Assembly (NCBI GenBank): GCA_900541965.1 | Contig: UQLN01000014.1 | Coordinates: forward strand, 1-64,000 | DNA: 64,000 nucleotides | Direction: 5' to 3' | Origin: an uncultured Parabacteroides sp. | GTDB taxonomy: Bacteria; Bacteroidota; Bacteroidia; Bacteroidales; Tannerellaceae | Shown: piece by piece, positions 61,882-64,000 of the stretch | Layout of the letters: each line of letters begins with the position of its first letter | Position numbering within the stretch: position 1 is the first letter of the stretch | Notes under the pieces: model-generated | What the model was told of the DNA's origin: nothing | What the model saw: the letters and a program-made list of their open reading frames with translations, nothing else | Database searches by the model: none | Made by a program: the position numbers and the translations under genes

Positions 61882-63249
61882 ATGATACAAGGTTCGGAAG
61901 AAGAAAACGTAGCAGAAGTGTCAATAAAAACAGATTTGATTTATGGAATAGACGACCGTCCTCCATTCAAAGAAGCTTTGTTTGCGGCCTTACAACATCT
62001 TCTGGCTATTTTTGTGGCAATCATCACACCGCCTCTGATTATAGCCGGTGCGCTGAAACTGGATTTGGAAACAACCGGCTTTCTTGTATCCATGGCACTT
62101 TTTGTTTCCGGTGTTTCTACATTTATCCAATGTAGAAGTGTTGGACCGATAGGAGCTAAATTACTTTGTATACAGGGAACCAGTTTTTCTTTTATCGGCC
62201 CCATTATTGCAATCGGACAAATCGGAGGATTGCCTTTGATATTCGGGGCATGTATTACGGCTGCTCCGGTAGAGATGATAATTAGCCGTACATTTAAATA
62301 CTTGCGTTCCGTTATCACACCGCTGGTTTCCGGTATAGTGGTATTGCTTATCGGATTGAGCCTGATAAAAGTAGGGGTCGTATCCTGTGGCGGTGGTTAT
62401 GGGGCGATGGACAAAGGTTCTTTTGGCAGTTTCGAAAATTTGAGTGTGGCTGGTGCCGTACTTTTAAGCGTACTGTTTTTTAACCGTTGTAAGAATAAAT
62501 ATTTACGAATGAGCTCTATTGTTCTCGGGCTTTGTATCGGATATGTTCTTGCTTATAGCTTAGGAATGGTCGATATGTCGGCTGCTTCTTCCCAGAGTTT
62601 GATGGGTTTCAATATCCCGGTACCGTTCAAATATGGTTTCGACTGGAATATATCTTCTTTTATTGCTGTGGGATTGGTCTATCTGATTACAGCTATTGAA
62701 GCAACAGGAGATGTAACTGCCAATTCGATGATTTCAGGTAAGTCAATAGAAGGAAACAGTTATCTGAAGCGCGTATCGGGAGGGGTGTTGGCTGACGGTA
62801 CGAATTCGATGATTGCCGGTATATTCAATTCTTTCCCGAATTCTATTTTCGCACAAAATAACGGGATAATCCAATTGACCGGAGTGGCAAGCCGGTATGT
62901 AGGCTACTATATAGCGGGTATGCTGGTTTTATTGGGGTTGTTTCCTATTGTAGGAGTTGTATTTTCCCTGATGCCGGACCCGGTATTGGGTGGGGCTACA
63001 TTGCTGATGTTTGGAACAGTGGCTGCGGCAGGTATTCGTATTATCGCTTCACAGCATATCAATCGTAAAGCGACTCTGGTGTTGGCGGCAAGCCTTTCTT
63101 TGGGCCTTGGCGTAGAGCTGATGCCGGATATACTGAACGCGGCACCGGATGCTGTCAAAGGTATTTTTTCTTCGGGCATAACAACCGGCGGACTGGTTGC
63201 GATTCTTTCTAATTTATTAATACACGTCAAAGAAGACATAACAGAATAA
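61882..63249 (+). CDS. pbuX: xanthine/uracil permease (NCS2 family), probably xanthine
   Basis: Nucleobase importer of the inner membrane (455 residues, about 14 helices). Family marks are the QH pair in ALQHLLAIFVAIITPPLI, the glutamate in TAIEATGDVTANSMISGK and QNNGIIQLTGVASRYVGYY, the NCS2/NAT signature. The gene is followed five bases later by xanthine phosphoribosyltransferase, which supports xanthine as substrate. No purine riboswitch is evident in the 60-base gap before it. Confidence 0.9.
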   Translation: MIQGSEEENVAEVSIKTDLIYGIDDRPPFKEALFAALQHLLAIFVAIITPPLIIAGALKLDLETTGFLVSMALFVSGVSTFIQCRSVGPIGAKLLCIQGTSFSFIGPIIAIGQIGGLPLIFGACITAAPVEMIISRTFKYLRSVITPLVSGIVVLLIGLSLIKVGVVSCGGGYGAMDKGSFGSFENLSVAGAVLLSVLFFNRCKNKYLRMSSIVLGLCIGYVLAYSLGMVDMSAASSQSLMGFNIPVPFKYGFDWNISSFIAVGLVYLITAIEATGDVTANSMISGKSIEGNSYLKRVSGGVLADGTNSMIAGIFNSFPNSIFAQNNGIIQLTGVASRYVGYYIAGMLVLLGLFPIVGVVFSLMPDPVLGGATLLMFGTVAAAGIRIIASQHINRKATLVLAASLSLGLGVELMPDILNAAPDAVKGIFSSGITTGGLVAILSNLLIHVKEDITE

Positions 63250-63254
63250 ATCAT

Positions 63255-63821
63255 ATGGAATTACTTAAACAGCGTATTTTACAGGACGGCAAATGCTATC
63301 CGGGTGGTATCTTGAAAGTGGACAGCTTTATCAATCACCAAATGGACCCGATGCTATTATATAAGGTTGCGGAAGAATTTATCTACCGGTTCAGGGACGC
63401 AAATATCAATAAGATTGTGACTATCGAGGCAAGTGGGATTGCTCCTGCTATTATGGTTGGATATATTATGCATCTGCCGGTTGTTTTTATCAAAAAGAAG
63501 CAACCGAAGACCATGGAAAATATGCTGTCTACCGTAGTTCACTCTTTCACTAAGGACCGTGACTATACGGTTTGTATCAGCAATAATTTCCTTACTCCGG
63601 ACGACCGTATCCTTTTTATCGATGATTTCCTTGCTTTTGGAAATGCCGCAATGGGAGTACTCGACTTGGTGAAGCAAGCTGGGGCTACGCTGGAAGGTAT
63701 GGGGTTTATCATTGAAAAAGCATTCCAGAACGGACGTACGCTTTTAAATGAAGCAAATGCACGTGTGGAAAGCCTGGCTATTATCGATAGCCTTGATAAT
63801 TGTACGATACAGATACGCTGA
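63255..63821 (+). CDS. xpt: xanthine phosphoribosyltransferase
   Basis: Converts xanthine and PRPP to XMP in purine salvage. The 188-residue protein has the PRPP-binding loop RILFIDDFLAFGNAAMGVL. The start MELLKQRILQDGKCYPGGILKVDSF is typical of Xpt, as are TIEASGIAPAIMVGYIM and VVFIKKKQP. It is translated just after the permease gene, forming a two-gene salvage operon. Confidence 0.95.
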   Translation: MELLKQRILQDGKCYPGGILKVDSFINHQMDPMLLYKVAEEFIYRFRDANINKIVTIEASGIAPAIMVGYIMHLPVVFIKKKQPKTMENMLSTVVHSFTKDRDYTVCISNNFLTPDDRILFIDDFLAFGNAAMGVLDLVKQAGATLEGMGFIIEKAFQNGRTLLNEANARVESLAIIDSLDNCTIQIR

Positions 63822-63833
63822 TTAAAGCCTTGC

Positions 63834-64000
63834 CTAAGAAGGGATAGTATAACGTATACAAGCCGTATTTTTCATAATCGGCAATTTTAAAATATTCTCG
63901 GGAAGCCTATTTTCCAGTCGGGTGATAATAGCACGGTTAAACCCTCCGTGGCCGATTGCCAGGATATGCTTTCCGGGAAATTCTTTTTTCAGGAAGTCAA
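63834..64000 (-). CDS. histidine phosphatase family protein (3' end only)
   Basis: Fifty-four codons and a stop lie in the window. The visible end reads FLKKEFPGKHILAIGHGGFNR, then AIITRLENRLPENILKLPIM and KNTACIRYTIPS. The GHGG motif carries the second catalytic histidine of phosphoglycerate-mutase-like phosphatases, and the KNTACIRY stretch is common near their C-terminus. The gene begins beyond the right edge and converges on xpt. Confidence 0.75.
   Translation of the reverse strand, partial: DFLKKEFPGKHILAIGHGGFNRAIITRLENRLPENILKLPIMKNTACIRYTIPS

Overview
The window looks like chromosome of a gut Bacteroidales bacterium, most likely Parabacteroides (genus is an inference). The evidence is three SusC/SusD pairs, an ECF sigma/FecR pair, a fimbrillin-like lipoprotein, an Rnf complex, and promoters of the Bacteroidetes type (TTTG about 19-20 bases before TAnnTTTG). 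Most start codons have no Shine-Dalgarno sequence, as is usual in this phylum.

Layout. 1-341: 5' tip of a minus-strand fimbrillin-like gene behind an invertible promoter (23-bp perfect inverted repeats). 518-3759: recQ and rhlE, divergent. 3905-12205: a glycan-uptake locus of ECF sigma, FecR anti-sigma, SusC with STN domain, SusD and a GH109-type exported enzyme. 12326-18256: a gene remnant, tRNA-Gly, then argB, a tandem ABC ATPase, a DUF6057-like membrane protein and a PD40/CxxCH lipoprotein. 18487-28043: two divergent SusC/SusD pairs sharing one promoter/signal-peptide segment bounded by a 16-bp inverted repeat inside both susC genes. 28397-29566: a tyrosine recombinase. 29812-34607: rarA, serC, serA, DUF1015. 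35142-38323: a fimbrillin-like/FISUMP lipoprotein with a second invertible promoter, closely related to the one at the left edge. 38542-40509: a PAS sensor histidine kinase. 40592-47091: galE and rseC-rnfBCDGEA. 47193-64000: DUF3078, pyrG, yidC, kdsB, an antiporter, an AlbA_2 protein, an NfeD protease, an ECF sigma factor, threonine aldolase, a two-phosphatase fusion, a xanthine permease, xpt and the end of a histidine phosphatase gene.

The main discovery is surface phase variation at three sites. At 22960-23706 a 747-bp segment carries a promoter, start codon, signal peptide and about 66 codons. Its inversion would move these, in frame, from the plus-strand SusC to the minus-strand SusC, which now lacks any export signal. 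This would act as a two-state selector between two nutrient importers. At 147-341 and 38128-38323, two promoters flanked by nearly the same inverted repeat both point away from their lipoprotein genes, so both are read here as OFF. The recombinase at 28397 is a candidate for the SusC switch.

A second theme is unexplained intergenic arrays of short palindromes with 21-23 bp spacing (18348-18447, 19981-20045, 34676-35066, 48892-48943, 49009-49062). All functions are read from sequence motifs by eye; no database search was run.
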